Below are positions 36,837 through 45,519 of a stretch of DNA of 55,271 nucleotides, in pieces. Source of the stretch: Pseudomonas sp. C2B4 (lineage in GTDB: Bacteria; Pseudomonadota; Gammaproteobacteria; Pseudomonadales; Pseudomonadaceae). Both the position numbers and the translations under genes were made by a program. The stretch spans positions 1 to 55,271 of the forward strand of contig NZ_JABFMU010000044.1 in the NCBI RefSeq assembly GCF_013359695.1, in the 5' to 3' direction. Position 1 is the first letter of the stretch; each line of letters opens with the position of its first letter. The notes below the pieces were generated by a model. The model saw only the letters and a program-made list of their open reading frames with translations, was not told the DNA's origin and did no database searches.

Positions 36837-37426
36837 GCTTTCTCCGTATCGACGCCAACGACAATGATGTCATCGGTCTCATAGGAATGCGGGGGTACTG
36901 GCAGGTTCAAAGGCGCAGGTTGCGACTTGTAGACGCGGCCAGCCAGGTCGTAGTGGGAGCCGTGGCAAGGGCAGAAATAGCCACCTACCCAGTCCTTGCC
37001 CAGGTCAGCAGGAGCGACTTCAGGACGGAATGTCGGCGAGCAACCCAAGTGCGTGCAGATACCAATCAGCAGCAAAACCTCAGGCTTGATCGAACGCGTT
37101 TCCGGATCGACATAGGTCGGTTGTGTCGAGTTCTTGGAGGTCGGGTCAGACAGCTGGCCCTCGATCTTTTTCAGATTCCCCAGGATTTCCTCAGTACGGC
37201 GGACAATGAATACCGGCTGACCGCGCCACTCAGCAATCATCTGCTGGCCTGGCTCGATTTTGCTGACATTCACTTTCACCGGTGCACCTGCGGCTTTCGC
37301 CTTGGCACTGGGAAACCATGACCCCACGAACGGGACCGCAGCCCCCACCGCTCCTGCAGCACCCACCACGGATGTGGCTGCTACCAAGAAGCGACGCCGG
37401 CCTGCATTCACGCCGTCATTGCTCAT
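36833..37426 (-). CDS. petA: Rieske iron-sulfur subunit of the bc1 complex
   Basis: This protein carries the [2Fe-2S] cluster that takes electrons from quinol. The 197-residue protein has an N-terminal twin-arginine signal (GRRRFLVAATSVVGAAGAVG) acting as a TM anchor, and the two cluster-binding boxes CTHLGC and CPCHGSHYD. A folded, cofactor-loaded Tat substrate is the family norm. It is the first gene of petABC. Confidence 0.97.
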   Translation of the reverse strand: MSNDGVNAGRRRFLVAATSVVGAAGAVGAAVPFVGSWFPSAKAKAAGAPVKVNVSKIEPGQQMIAEWRGQPVFIVRRTEEILGNLKKIEGQLSDPTSKNSTQPTYVDPETRSIKPEVLLLIGICTHLGCSPTFRPEVAPADLGKDWVGGYFCPCHGSHYDLAGRVYKSQPAPLNLPVPPHSYETDDIIVVGVDTEKA

Positions 37427-37508
37427 TCAGTCCTCTCCCATCAGCTTTGTGGCCTGTTAAATCAGGCATCTACTAAGTAAAACTCTGTACTTATAAAAAT
37501 TTTGCCGA

Positions 37509-37537
37509 ATGGTAATGAAAAGCCCCAATTCTGACAA
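37509..37537 (-). promoter_or_regulatory. Putative sigma70 promoter of petABC
   Basis: Minus strand TTGTCA (37537-37532), 17-base spacer, TACCAT (37514-37509), about 80 bases before the petA ATG in an AT-rich stretch. Confidence 0.45.
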
Positions 37538-37636
37538 GGTAATTACCCTGGGGCACTCCTCCCGAGCCTTGTAGTATAGGGCCTCTACGGATGTGGCAAG
37601 TTGTCACAGCGCAATTCTTTGATAAATCGCAGGCAC

Positions 37637-37679
37637 AAAAAAACGCCCAGCTCCGTGAGGATACTGGGCGTTCTTTTTT
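37637..37679 (-). terminator. Terminator of rplM-rpsI
   Basis: AACGCCCAG ... CTGGGCGTT stem with A and T runs on either side, directly beyond the rpsI stop on the minus strand. Confidence 0.88.
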
Positions 37680-37694
37680 GAACGTGGAAGCGAA

Positions 37695-38087
37695 TTAACG
37701 CTTCGAGTACTGCGGACGCTTACGCGCTTTACGCAGACCAACTTTCTTACGTTCAACTTCACGTGCATCGCGGGTTACGAAGCCGGCTTTACGCAGAGCG
37801 CTGCGCAGAGTTTCGTCGTAGTCCATCAGGGCGCGGGTGATGCCGTGGCGGATTGCGCCAGCTTGACCACTTACACCACCACCGATCACGGTGACGTAGA
37901 TGTCGAACTTCTCGACAGTCTCAGTCAATTCCAGCGGCTGACGAACTACCATGCGGGCAGTTTCGCGGCCGAAGAAATTATCCAGCGAACGGTTGTTGAT
38001 GGAGATGTTACCAGTACCCGGACGCAGGAAAACGCGTGCGGTTGCGGTCTTGCGACGGCCAGTGCCGTAATTTTGAGTCGCCGACAT
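37695..38087 (-). CDS. rpsI: 30S ribosomal protein S9
   Basis: S9 is a 130-residue 30S subunit protein whose C-terminal Lys-Arg tail reaches the P-site tRNA. The opening SATQNYGTGRRKTATARVFL, the GGGVSGQAGAIRHGI segment, and the ending RKRPQYSKR are diagnostic. It lies 14 bases after rplM. Confidence 0.99.
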   Translation of the reverse strand: MSATQNYGTGRRKTATARVFLRPGTGNISINNRSLDNFFGRETARMVVRQPLELTETVEKFDIYVTVIGGGVSGQAGAIRHGITRALMDYDETLRSALRKAGFVTRDAREVERKKVGLRKARKRPQYSKR

Positions 38088-38101
38088 AATGAACTATTCC
38101 G

Positions 38102-38530
38102 TTAAATCTTCAGTTCTTGGGGCTGCTGAGCAGTATGAGGGTGTGCAGCGCCCGCATAGACTTTCAGCTTACGGTACATGTCGCGACCCAGCGGGTTCTT
38201 AGGCAGCATGCCTTTGACCGCGGTCTCGATCACGCGCTCAGGGGCCTTGGCGATCAGCTTTTCAAAGTTGATCGACTTGATGCCGCCCGGGAAACCGGAG
38301 TGGGAGTAGTACATTTTGTCAGTGGTTTTAGCACCGGTAACACGGATCTGCTCGGCGTTGATAACGACGATGTAGTCGCCGGTGTCAACGTGAGGAGTGT
38401 ACTCAGGCTTGTGCTTGCCACGCAGACGGCTCGCGATTTCGGTGGCCAGACGACCCAGGGTCTGACCAGCAGCGTCGACGACAAACCAGTCGCGCTTTAC
38501 TGTTTCCGGTTTAGCAGTAAAAGTTTTCAT
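38102..38530 (-). CDS. rplM: 50S ribosomal protein L13
   Basis: L13 is an early-assembly 50S protein. The 142-residue protein has WFVVDAAGQTLGRLATEIAS, YTPHVDTGDYIVVINAEQI and the GMLPKNPLGRDMYRKLKVY motif. It is first in rplM-rpsI. In E. coli L13 represses its own operon through the mRNA leader; whether that holds here is unknown. Confidence 0.99.
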   Translation of the reverse strand: MKTFTAKPETVKRDWFVVDAAGQTLGRLATEIASRLRGKHKPEYTPHVDTGDYIVVINAEQIRVTGAKTTDKMYYSHSGFPGGIKSINFEKLIAKAPERVIETAVKGMLPKNPLGRDMYRKLKVYAGAAHPHTAQQPQELKI

Positions 38531-38572
38531 TCTTTATAGCCTCAGGGGCCGCCCTGTAAATTAGACGGCGGA

Positions 38573-38601
38573 TCTTACTGAATAGTGCGTACTTTGACAA
38601 G
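38573..38601 (-). promoter_or_regulatory. Sigma70 promoter of rplM-rpsI
   Basis: Minus strand TTGTCA (38601-38596), 17-base spacer, TAAGAT (38578-38573), giving a short leader of about 35 bases before the rplM ATG. Confidence 0.65.
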
Positions 38602-38777
38602 TCAAAGGCAGCCGGAATACAGACGCTTTCGGGGGCTCGGGTCGGCGCGTCCGTTCAACGGCAAGATTCTTCGGCGGCGGCGCATCACTTCCACTGCAGA
38701 AAGAGGTGCGCAATTATGCAGATTGCGAAAAATAATTCAACCTGCTTTTATGATTGTTTTGCCCAAGGAGCTCCCCG

Positions 38778-39818
38778 ATGGAGTATCGCCAGCTAGGTCG
38801 GACCAATCTGAACGTGAGTGCAATCTGCCTCGGCACCATGACCTGGGGTGAGCAAAACAGCGAAGCTGAAGCCTTTGCCCAGATTGAGCGCGCCAAGAGC
38901 GCCGGGATCAACTTCATCGATACCGCCGAGATGTACCCGGTGCCGCCGAAGGCCGATACCTACGCCACCACCGAACGCTACATCGGCAATTACTTCAAGA
39001 GCCGCGGCGACCGCGCCGACTGGATCCTGGCGAGCAAGATCGCCGGCCCCGGCAACACCATCGACTACATTCGCGACAAAAACCTTCGACACAACCGCCA
39101 GCACATCACCGAGGCCGTGGATGCCAGCCTCCAGCGCCTGCAGACCGATTACATCGATCTGTATCAGTTGCACTGGCCGGAGCGCAGCACCAATTTCTTC
39201 GGACAGTTGGGCTACAAGCACAAGATCGAAGCCAATCTGACGCCGCTGGAGGACACCCTCGAAGCCCTCGACGAACAGGTCAAGGCCGGCAAGATCCGCC
39301 ACATCGGCCTGTCCAACGAAACCCCGTGGGGCACCATGCGCTTCCTCGCCCTGGCCGAAGCCCGTGGCTGGCCGCGCGCGGTGTCGATCCAGAACCCCTA
39401 TAACCTGCTCAACCGCAGTTTCGAAGTCGGCCTGGCGGAAGTGGCCATTCGCGAACAGTGCGGCTTGCTGGCCTATTCGCCGCTGGCGTTCGGTTTCCTG
39501 TCAGGCAAGTACGAAGGTGGCGCCCGCCCGCCAAAAGGCCGCCTGAGCCTCTACAGCCGCTTCAGCCGCTACTTCAATCCACAATCGGAGGCAGCGTGCA
39601 GCCGCTATGTCGCACTGGCACGCGAGCACGGCCTGGACCCTGCACAAATGGCCCTGGCATTCGTGACGCAACAGCCGTTTGTGACCAGCAACATCATCGG
39701 GGCAACGACGCTTGAGCAACTGGACAGCAACATTGCCAGTTTTGACCTGAAGCTGTCGGATGAAGTGCTGCAAGGGATTGAGGCGATTCACAAGGATCAT
39801 CCGAACCCTGCGCCTTGA
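38778..39818 (+). CDS. tas: NADP-dependent aldo-keto reductase, Tas-like
   Basis: A soluble oxidoreductase of the aldo-keto reductase superfamily with a TIM barrel. From ATG 38778 (AAGGAG 8 bases before it) it has 346 residues. The resemblance to E. coli Tas is close throughout: LGTMTWGEQNSEAEAFAQI, INFIDTAEMYPVPPKADTY with catalytic Asp and Tyr, SKIAGPGNT with catalytic Lys, YQLHWPERSTNFFGQLGYKH with catalytic His, and QNPYNLLNRSFEVGLAEV. Physiological substrate is unknown. It stands alone and convergent to the acyl-CoA dehydrogenase gene. Confidence 0.9.
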   Translation: MEYRQLGRTNLNVSAICLGTMTWGEQNSEAEAFAQIERAKSAGINFIDTAEMYPVPPKADTYATTERYIGNYFKSRGDRADWILASKIAGPGNTIDYIRDKNLRHNRQHITEAVDASLQRLQTDYIDLYQLHWPERSTNFFGQLGYKHKIEANLTPLEDTLEALDEQVKAGKIRHIGLSNETPWGTMRFLALAEARGWPRAVSIQNPYNLLNRSFEVGLAEVAIREQCGLLAYSPLAFGFLSGKYEGGARPPKGRLSLYSRFSRYFNPQSEAACSRYVALAREHGLDPAQMALAFVTQQPFVTSNIIGATTLEQLDSNIASFDLKLSDEVLQGIEAIHKDHPNPAP

Positions 39819-39828
39819 TTGATTCATA

Positions 39829-39906
39829 GGCCCATTCGCGAGCAGGCTCGCTCCCACCAAAATTGCGCTGTACCTGTGGGAGCGAGCCTGCTCGCGAAAG
39901 CGGCCT
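39829..39906. repeat. REP palindrome pair
   Basis: TTCGCGAGCAGGCTCGCTCC ... GGGAGCGAGCCTGCTCGCGAA, an inverted REP doublet between two convergent genes. Confidence 0.88.
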
Positions 39907-39921
39907 AACAGTCACCTCAAT

Positions 39922-41058
39922 TCAAAGCGACCGCGCAATAATCTCCTTCATGATTTCATTGGTCCCCGCATAAATCCGCTGCACCCTCGCGTCAGCCCAC
40001 GCCCGGGCGACCGGATACTCCCACATGAAACCGTAGCCGCCATGCAACTGCACGCATTCGTCGAGCACCTTGCATTGCAGGTCGGTACCCCAATACTTGG
40101 CCATCGCCGCCGTTGGCACGTCGAGCTTGCCTTGCAGATGCAACTCCAGACAGCGATCGACAAAGACCCGACCGATCTGAATTTCGGTCGCCATCTCCGC
40201 CAGCTTGAAACGGGTATTCTGGAAGTCGGCGATCGACTTGCCGAAGGCCTTGCGCTCGCGGGTGTAATCCAGCGTCCACTGCAACGCCGCTTCGGCCGAG
40301 GCCAAGCCACCAATGGCTACGGTAAGGCGCTCCTGAGGCAATTCCTGCATCAGGTAGGCGAAGCCCATCCCGGCCTGGCCCAACAAGTTTTCCTTGGGAA
40401 CCCGGACGTCCTGGAAGAACAGCTCCGAGGTATCCTGGGCCTTCATGCCGACCTTCTCCAGGCGCTTGCCCTTGTCGAAGCCCGGCGTATCGGCCTCCAC
40501 CAGAAACAGACTGGTGCCCTTCGCCCCGGCCTTCGGATCGGTCTTGGCGACGACTATCACCAGGTCAGCTAGAAAACCGTTGGTGATGAAGGTTTTCGAA
40601 CCATTGATCACATACTCGTCGCCATCCAGCACGGCAGTGGTCTTCACACCTTGCAGATCGGAACCGGCGCCCGGTTCTGTCATGGCGATGGCACTGACCA
40701 TCTCGCCGGAGACCAGCTTCGGCAGGTATTTGTGTTTCAGCGTTTCGCTACCGTAATGCAGGATGTAAGGCGCAACGATGTCCGAATGCAGGGAGAAACC
40801 GATGCCGGTCAGTCCCAGGCGCCCCACTTCCTCAATCACTACCGCGCTATAGAGAAAGTCAGCCCCCAGCCCGCCGTACTCTTCTGGCAAATGCGAGCAC
40901 AACATCCCCGCCTCCCCTGCCTTGTTCCAGAGTTTACGGTCGATATAGCCTTGTTTTTCCCATTGCCCATGGAACGGCACGGCCTCTTTTTCGAGAAACG
41001 TTCGCACGCTGTCGCGAAAAAGTTCGTGCTCGGAACTGAACAAGGTTCTGGGGATCAT
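39922..41058 (-). CDS. Acyl-CoA dehydrogenase family flavoenzyme
   Basis: A 378-residue FAD enzyme that would desaturate an acyl-CoA at the alpha-beta bond and pass electrons to ETF. The N-terminal helical domain, the central beta domain with the ACADS signature (AIAMTEPGAGSDLQGVKT), and the C-terminal helical domain are all present. The catalytic Glu lies in YAGTNEIMKEIIARSL, and the CVQLHGGYGFMWEY signature precedes it. Long-chain versus branched-chain specificity is not readable. The gene is divergent from the GlxA-type regulator across a 145-base gap. Confidence 0.9.
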   Translation of the reverse strand: MIPRTLFSSEHELFRDSVRTFLEKEAVPFHGQWEKQGYIDRKLWNKAGEAGMLCSHLPEEYGGLGADFLYSAVVIEEVGRLGLTGIGFSLHSDIVAPYILHYGSETLKHKYLPKLVSGEMVSAIAMTEPGAGSDLQGVKTTAVLDGDEYVINGSKTFITNGFLADLVIVVAKTDPKAGAKGTSLFLVEADTPGFDKGKRLEKVGMKAQDTSELFFQDVRVPKENLLGQAGMGFAYLMQELPQERLTVAIGGLASAEAALQWTLDYTRERKAFGKSIADFQNTRFKLAEMATEIQIGRVFVDRCLELHLQGKLDVPTAAMAKYWGTDLQCKVLDECVQLHGGYGFMWEYPVARAWADARVQRIYAGTNEIMKEIIARSL

Positions 41059-41203
41059 GCGGCACCTGTCGTTGTTTTTAGAGGAGGTTGACCTTCAGAG
41101 ACTAAGCCCCGTGTCCGATACAGGACACTGGACACATCAGACAAAAAATAAGACGATCCAGCCGTCTGGTGACCACTTTCCCCTATAAGAATAAAGTTGA
41201 ATT

Positions 41204-42199
41204 ATGTCTAACCAAGCCTCCACGCCCTTGCGGCGCGTCAGCATCCTGGCGATCGACCGGGTTTTCGCTTCCACCCTCATGCAAGCCAAGGATTTCTTCC
41301 ACCTCGCCAGCCTGCGCTACGGCAAACAATTGGGTCACGGCCTGGTTCCGGCCTTCGAAACCCGACTGGTCAGCCCTGACGGCAAACCGGTAAACAGTTT
41401 CAGCGATGTGATCATGCCGGTGGACGGCGGGCTGGAAAACACTGACATCATCATCATTCCCGCATTTTGGGATGACTTCGAAACCCTGTGCCAACGATAC
41501 CCACAAGTCCTGCCCTGGCTGCGTCAGCAACATGCGCGTGGCGCGGTACTCTGTGGCGAAGCCTCGGGCGTGTTCTGGCTGGCCGAGGCCGGGCTGCTCG
41601 ACGGCAAGGAAGCGACCACCTACTGGCGCTTCTTCAATACCTTCGCCGAACGCTTTCCCCGGGTTCATCTCAATCAGGACAAGCACCTGACCGATGCCGA
41701 TAACCTGTATTGCGCCGGCGGCACCACCTCGGCATGCGATCTGTACATCTACCTCATCGAGCGTTTCTGTGGCGCCAATGTGTCCCAGGCGGTGGCCCGG
41801 GATATTCTCTATGAAGTACAACGCAGCTACTCGCCAGGACGCATTGGCTTTGGCGGGCAAAAGCTGCACCAGGACGGGATCATCCTGCAGATCCAGCACT
41901 GGCTCGAAGAGCACTTCGCCGACAAGTTCCGCTTCGAAGACGTCGCTCGCGAACACGGCATGAGCATCCGCAACTTCATGCGTCGCTTCCAGACTGCCAC
42001 CGGCGACAAGCCGCTGCATTACTTGCAACGCCTGCGCATCGAAACCGCCAAGGGCTTGCTGTCCGGCAGCCGCAAGAGCATCAAGACGATCAGCTATGAA
42101 GTTGGTTATGACGATGCGAGCTTCTTTGCGCGCTTGTTCCGCCAGCACACGGACTTGTCCCCGAACCAGTATCGGCAGCAGTTTCAGCAGGCAGCATAA
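41204..42199 (+). CDS. GlxA-family AraC-type transcriptional regulator
   Basis: A 331-residue regulator with an N-terminal DJ-1/PfpI-like domain (about 1-195; ASTLMQAKDFFHLASLRYGK; RGAVLCGEASGVFWLAEAGL with the nucleophile-elbow Cys) and a C-terminal AraC double helix-turn-helix (FEDVAREHGMSIRNFMRRFQ; ISYEVGYDDASFFARLFRQH). Pseudomonas relatives (ArgR, CdhR, GbdR, SouR) control amino-acid and quaternary-amine catabolism. It lies 262 bases upstream of, and in the same direction as, the flavin monooxygenase cluster, and is divergent from the acyl-CoA dehydrogenase gene. Control of either neighbour is inference. Confidence 0.9.
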   Translation: MSNQASTPLRRVSILAIDRVFASTLMQAKDFFHLASLRYGKQLGHGLVPAFETRLVSPDGKPVNSFSDVIMPVDGGLENTDIIIIPAFWDDFETLCQRYPQVLPWLRQQHARGAVLCGEASGVFWLAEAGLLDGKEATTYWRFFNTFAERFPRVHLNQDKHLTDADNLYCAGGTTSACDLYIYLIERFCGANVSQAVARDILYEVQRSYSPGRIGFGGQKLHQDGIILQIQHWLEEHFADKFRFEDVAREHGMSIRNFMRRFQTATGDKPLHYLQRLRIETAKGLLSGSRKSIKTISYEVGYDDASFFARLFRQHTDLSPNQYRQQFQQAA

Positions 42200-42211
42200 G
42201 ATCCCGCGCTT

Positions 42212-42240
42212 TTGTAGGAGCAAAGCTTGCTCGCGATGAG
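42212..42240. repeat. Single degenerate REP element
   Basis: TTGTAGGAGCAAAGCTTGCTCGCGA, a lone REP-like palindrome after the regulator gene. The remaining bases to 42461 hold no gene and only the leader of the monooxygenase gene. Confidence 0.6.
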
Positions 42241-42461
42241 CGATGACGCGGTTTAACCCATAGAACGCGTCGCTGCCATCGCTTGCACGTCGGATCGCCG
42301 CATTGCTTGATCCAGGTATCAATCTTTTCGATCTTTCTTTTCCCACAGCAAAGAACGAATGAAGAACGCCACAACGCCGATTTGTCTTATGTGAGTTAAG
42401 CGCCAAAAACAACAAGCTCTTTCCCTGTAATCAACGTTAGGTTTATCAGGGAAGATCAACA

Positions 42462-44408
42462 GTGACTATTGGATCAAGCTACAACTACCCTTCATACGTG
42501 ACTCACGATGGCATTCGAAAGAAGCGCTCGATTACGAGTAAATGGACAGCACGTTTCCCTAACCCACCAGATTTGTGCTTTGACTATCGAACGCTGGTCG
42601 AACAGGAAAACGGAATCGCCAGGGCTACCGACCCGCAACATACAATCTGCATTATCGGCGCCGGGGTAACCGGGCTGACAGCCGCCAGAGAACTCTATCG
42701 CTGCGGCTTCACCAATCTCACCCTCATCGAACAATCCAGACGCATCGGCGGCAGGCACCTGACTGTTCCTGGTAGCCGCAACTCTACGGCAAGTCATACA
42801 CCCTTTGAAATGGGCGCAATGCGTATGCCCTTTTTCAATCGGGCGGATGAGCCACCCACAGAAGGCCGGTCGATGATGGCTTACTACGCCAAGCAGTTTG
42901 ACTTGGCGTTTTCAGACTTCGCTAACCCCGGAAGCCAATGGGTCAGTTCGACCGGCATCTATCTTCGAGAAGGCAGCATGGGAGGTGGATCGAAACCGCA
43001 GATGTTGATATGGAAAAACGAGAATGGCCTGACCCCACCTCCCGGTGAAGAACTGCAGAGGGTTTATGCGAAATGGAAAGCCTTCGCCGATCGCATGACC
43101 CGACACATCGCAGAGATTTATGCCAGCCAGGAATGGGAAGCCATGTGGGCCGCTATCGTCGAGAAATACGAAAGTGTTTCGTTCCGCGATCTGGTCAGTA
43201 TGCCAGCACTGGAAACTTGGGATGATCGCTCGCCCGGAGATTTCGGCGGCATGGGAATGTCTGCGCAGGAATCTGCAATTTTTTATGCAATAGGTATAGG
43301 TGACGGTAGTTGGGGAGCGTTTTACGACGTCTGCTGCCTTTACCCCCTACGTACCGCCATATTCGGATTCAGCAGCCAATTGCAGTTGATCCATGGCCGG
43401 GTGAACTCAAACGGTGATCCTATGGATTCGCCACACCTCAACAGCGAAACCGTTTTTGACTCAGCGGGGCATAGTTTCGATAGGCCCCGCTATATCGGCC
43501 TCGCCGCGCTGGACGAGTGTCTGTTGTTCCTGAACACCGAGGAAACCGGACAGTCCGTTTACCAACATCTTGTTGAGAGAAACAGCGGACTATTCACCGA
43601 CTCATCCGTCACCAAACTTGAGAAATTGGCCAACCAGAAAATCCGCGTTCATTTCAACTGGAAACACAGCCAACCCAGTCAACTCCAGGAACGTTTCGAA
43701 GACTTCGATTCGGTCATCATGACGTTACCCTCCTGGCTGATAGAAACTCGAATCCAGCTAGAAAACTTCACACAGGAGATGCTGCCTTTTGAGACAGTCA
43801 ACGCGTACAAAACAGCGCATTGGGAAACCAGCTGCAAAGTGTTTGCACCGCTGAAAAAATCATTTCTCTCGAAAAACAAAAACATCCCGCAAGCCATCGT
43901 AACCGACAGTTTTATCCACGATATCTACACCTACCGCTACAACGACAACTACAGCTATGACTGCATTCTCCTAAGTTACACTTGGGAAGATGACGCAACC
44001 AAGCTTGCCTCGTTCAACGATAAGGAACTGGTATCCAAATGCGCTGAGGAGTTGGATCGCATCCTTATGAACTCCGCCAACATTAAAGAGAGAATTTCTC
44101 CCTACATAGGCATTGATCAGGCAGTGGTTCAGCGCTGGATCACAGATAAAAACGCCTTGGGGTGTGCAAAGCTTTACCGACCCGGCACCTACTACGATGC
44201 TGTGGGCTTGATGAAGTACAACCGGGATTTTTCGCATATCTCAGGTTTGTATCTGTCCGGTGAATCATTTTCAGTCGATGCTGGCTGGACGGAACCTTGT
44301 TTCCGCGGAGCCATCGATGCGGTCATTCATATATGCAACAAAACCGCCGCGACCTTCAACGGTGGATTTTCCATGAATGATTACCCGCACTATCAACTCA
44401 AATCCTGA
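42462..44408 (+). CDS. Flavin amino-acid 2-monooxygenase (IaaM/PAO-like amine oxidase)
   Basis: A 648-residue FAD protein of the flavin amine-oxidase fold. A long N-terminal extension (about 1-60) precedes the FAD-binding motif IIGAGVTGLTAARELYRCG (GAGVTG 66-71, E90) and the IGGRHL loop. MGAMRMP (117-123) follows; in tryptophan and phenylalanine 2-monooxygenases the matching Arg (R121 here) holds the substrate carboxylate. Near the C-terminus is LYLSGESFSVDAGWTEPCFRGAI, the FAD/aromatic-cage region. Such enzymes turn an L-amino acid into the chain-shortened amide plus CO2. The adjacent amidase gene supports that reaction over plain deamination. The start is GTG 42462 after GGAAGA. The gene is more AT-rich than its neighbours, suggesting transfer. 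Substrate is unknown. Confidence 0.85.
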   Translation: MTIGSSYNYPSYVTHDGIRKKRSITSKWTARFPNPPDLCFDYRTLVEQENGIARATDPQHTICIIGAGVTGLTAARELYRCGFTNLTLIEQSRRIGGRHLTVPGSRNSTASHTPFEMGAMRMPFFNRADEPPTEGRSMMAYYAKQFDLAFSDFANPGSQWVSSTGIYLREGSMGGGSKPQMLIWKNENGLTPPPGEELQRVYAKWKAFADRMTRHIAEIYASQEWEAMWAAIVEKYESVSFRDLVSMPALETWDDRSPGDFGGMGMSAQESAIFYAIGIGDGSWGAFYDVCCLYPLRTAIFGFSSQLQLIHGRVNSNGDPMDSPHLNSETVFDSAGHSFDRPRYIGLAALDECLLFLNTEETGQSVYQHLVERNSGLFTDSSVTKLEKLANQKIRVHFNWKHSQPSQLQERFEDFDSVIMTLPSWLIETRIQLENFTQEMLPFETVNAYKTAHWETSCKVFAPLKKSFLSKNKNIPQAIVTDSFIHDIYTYRYNDNYSYDCILLSYTWEDDATKLASFNDKELVSKCAEELDRILMNSANIKERISPYIGIDQAVVQRWITDKNALGCAKLYRPGTYYDAVGLMKYNRDFSHISGLYLSGESFSVDAGWTEPCFRGAIDAVIHICNKTAATFNGGFSMNDYPHYQLKS

Positions 44409-44424
44409 CTACATACCCGCTCCA

Positions 44425-44449
44425 GAGCCATGCACGCTGTACATGGCTC
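44425..44449 (+). promoter_or_regulatory. Perfect inverted repeat between monooxygenase and amidase genes
   Basis: GAGCCATG-(9)-CATGGCTC, eight-base arms, in the 206-base gap. No T run follows, so it may attenuate or stabilise the transcript rather than end it, or be an operator. Confidence 0.35.
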
Positions 44450-44614
44450 GCACTTCTACTGTGTGCTACCCGGTGCCATCAAGCATCTCGCCCATCATTT
44501 TGGGATAAGGACTACAACCTAAACGGAAGCAGCTGACTTACAACCCGCTCCCGATTCTCCTCTTATGAGCACGTCATTAAACAGCGTGTAAAACAATAAA
44601 AAGAGGTCATCGAA

Positions 44615-45502
44615 ATGAGCGAGCCAACAAGCCCTGTTCGTGTAGCAGTCGTGCAATTCGACCCACAAGTCGGCATTGAGAAATGTGAAGACAACCGGCG
44701 TCGCAGCCTGCAATTGGCGCTTGAAGCGGTAAAAGGTGGTGCGAATCTGATTGTTCTGCCTGAGCTCTCGAATACCGGATATTTTTTCAGCAATCGACAA
44801 AATGCTTTCGACCATTCCGAGCCGGTTCCCGGCGGGTCGAGCGTGCAGCTCTGGATCGACTTCGCGTGCAAACACAACGTTTACCTTGTCGCAGGTTTGG
44901 CGGAACGCGACGGTATGCGACTGTTCAACACCAGCGTTCTGTGCGGGCCCGACGGATTCATCGGTAAATACCGCAAAGCTCACCTGTGGAATCTGGAGAA
45001 GCTCTGGTTTACACCGGGCGATCAAGGTTTCCCGGTATTCGATACACCCATCGGCCGTATCGGCATGTTGATCTGCTGGGATATCTGGTTCCCGGAGGTG
45101 CCACGAATCCTTAGCCAGCAAGGCGCAGATATCATTTGTAGCCTTAACAATTGGGTTTGGACACCGGCACCTCTGTTCGACGATGCGGGCAAGTGCATGG
45201 CGTCGTATCTGACGATGACAGCGGCTCACGTCAACAATGTGTTTATTGCCGCCGCCAGCCGGATCGGTGAAGAACGCGGCGCTCGCTACCTGGGGTGCTC
45301 GTTGATTGCTGGAACCAATGGCTGGCCAATTGGCGCCGTGGCATCGGCAGACAGGGAGGAAATCCTGTTTGCCAATATCGACCTGACCACCTCCCGCAGT
45401 GCGCCTATCTGGAACAGCCTGAACGACCTGCATCGTGATCGCCGGGCCGATCTTTACGATCAGATGCTTGGGTACACACAACATCCCTGCCTCCCACGCT
45501 AA
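44615..45502 (+). CDS. Nitrilase-superfamily amidase (carbon-nitrogen hydrolase)
   Basis: A 295-residue cytoplasmic hydrolase with the complete catalytic triad of the superfamily: E50 (IVLPELSNTGY), K121 (GKYRKAHLW) and C154 (MLICWDIWFPE). The ICWDIWFPE context is that of aliphatic amidases acting on small amides rather than true nitrilases. In the known lysine route DavB (2-monooxygenase) and DavA (an amidase of this superfamily) act in sequence; this gene and the one before it form the same kind of pair. It probably hydrolyses the amide made by the monooxygenase to an acid and ammonia (inference). It ends 18 bases before the membrane protein gene. Confidence 0.88.
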   Translation: MSEPTSPVRVAVVQFDPQVGIEKCEDNRRRSLQLALEAVKGGANLIVLPELSNTGYFFSNRQNAFDHSEPVPGGSSVQLWIDFACKHNVYLVAGLAERDGMRLFNTSVLCGPDGFIGKYRKAHLWNLEKLWFTPGDQGFPVFDTPIGRIGMLICWDIWFPEVPRILSQQGADIICSLNNWVWTPAPLFDDAGKCMASYLTMTAAHVNNVFIAAASRIGEERGARYLGCSLIAGTNGWPIGAVASADREEILFANIDLTTSRSAPIWNSLNDLHRDRRADLYDQMLGYTQHPCLPR

Positions 45503-45519
45503 TCAGGAGGCAAACATCC

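Noticed and set aside
35490..36884. 464-codon plus-strand frame opposite petB
   Set aside because: Antisense shadow; petB has its haem ligands and fixed operon overlaps.
42462..45502. Simple indole-3-acetic acid pathway (iaaM-iaaH)
   Set aside because: The oxidase is IaaM-like, but the partner is a nitrilase-superfamily amidase, not the amidase-signature IaaH, and extra genes are attached. Tryptophan as substrate cannot be assumed.
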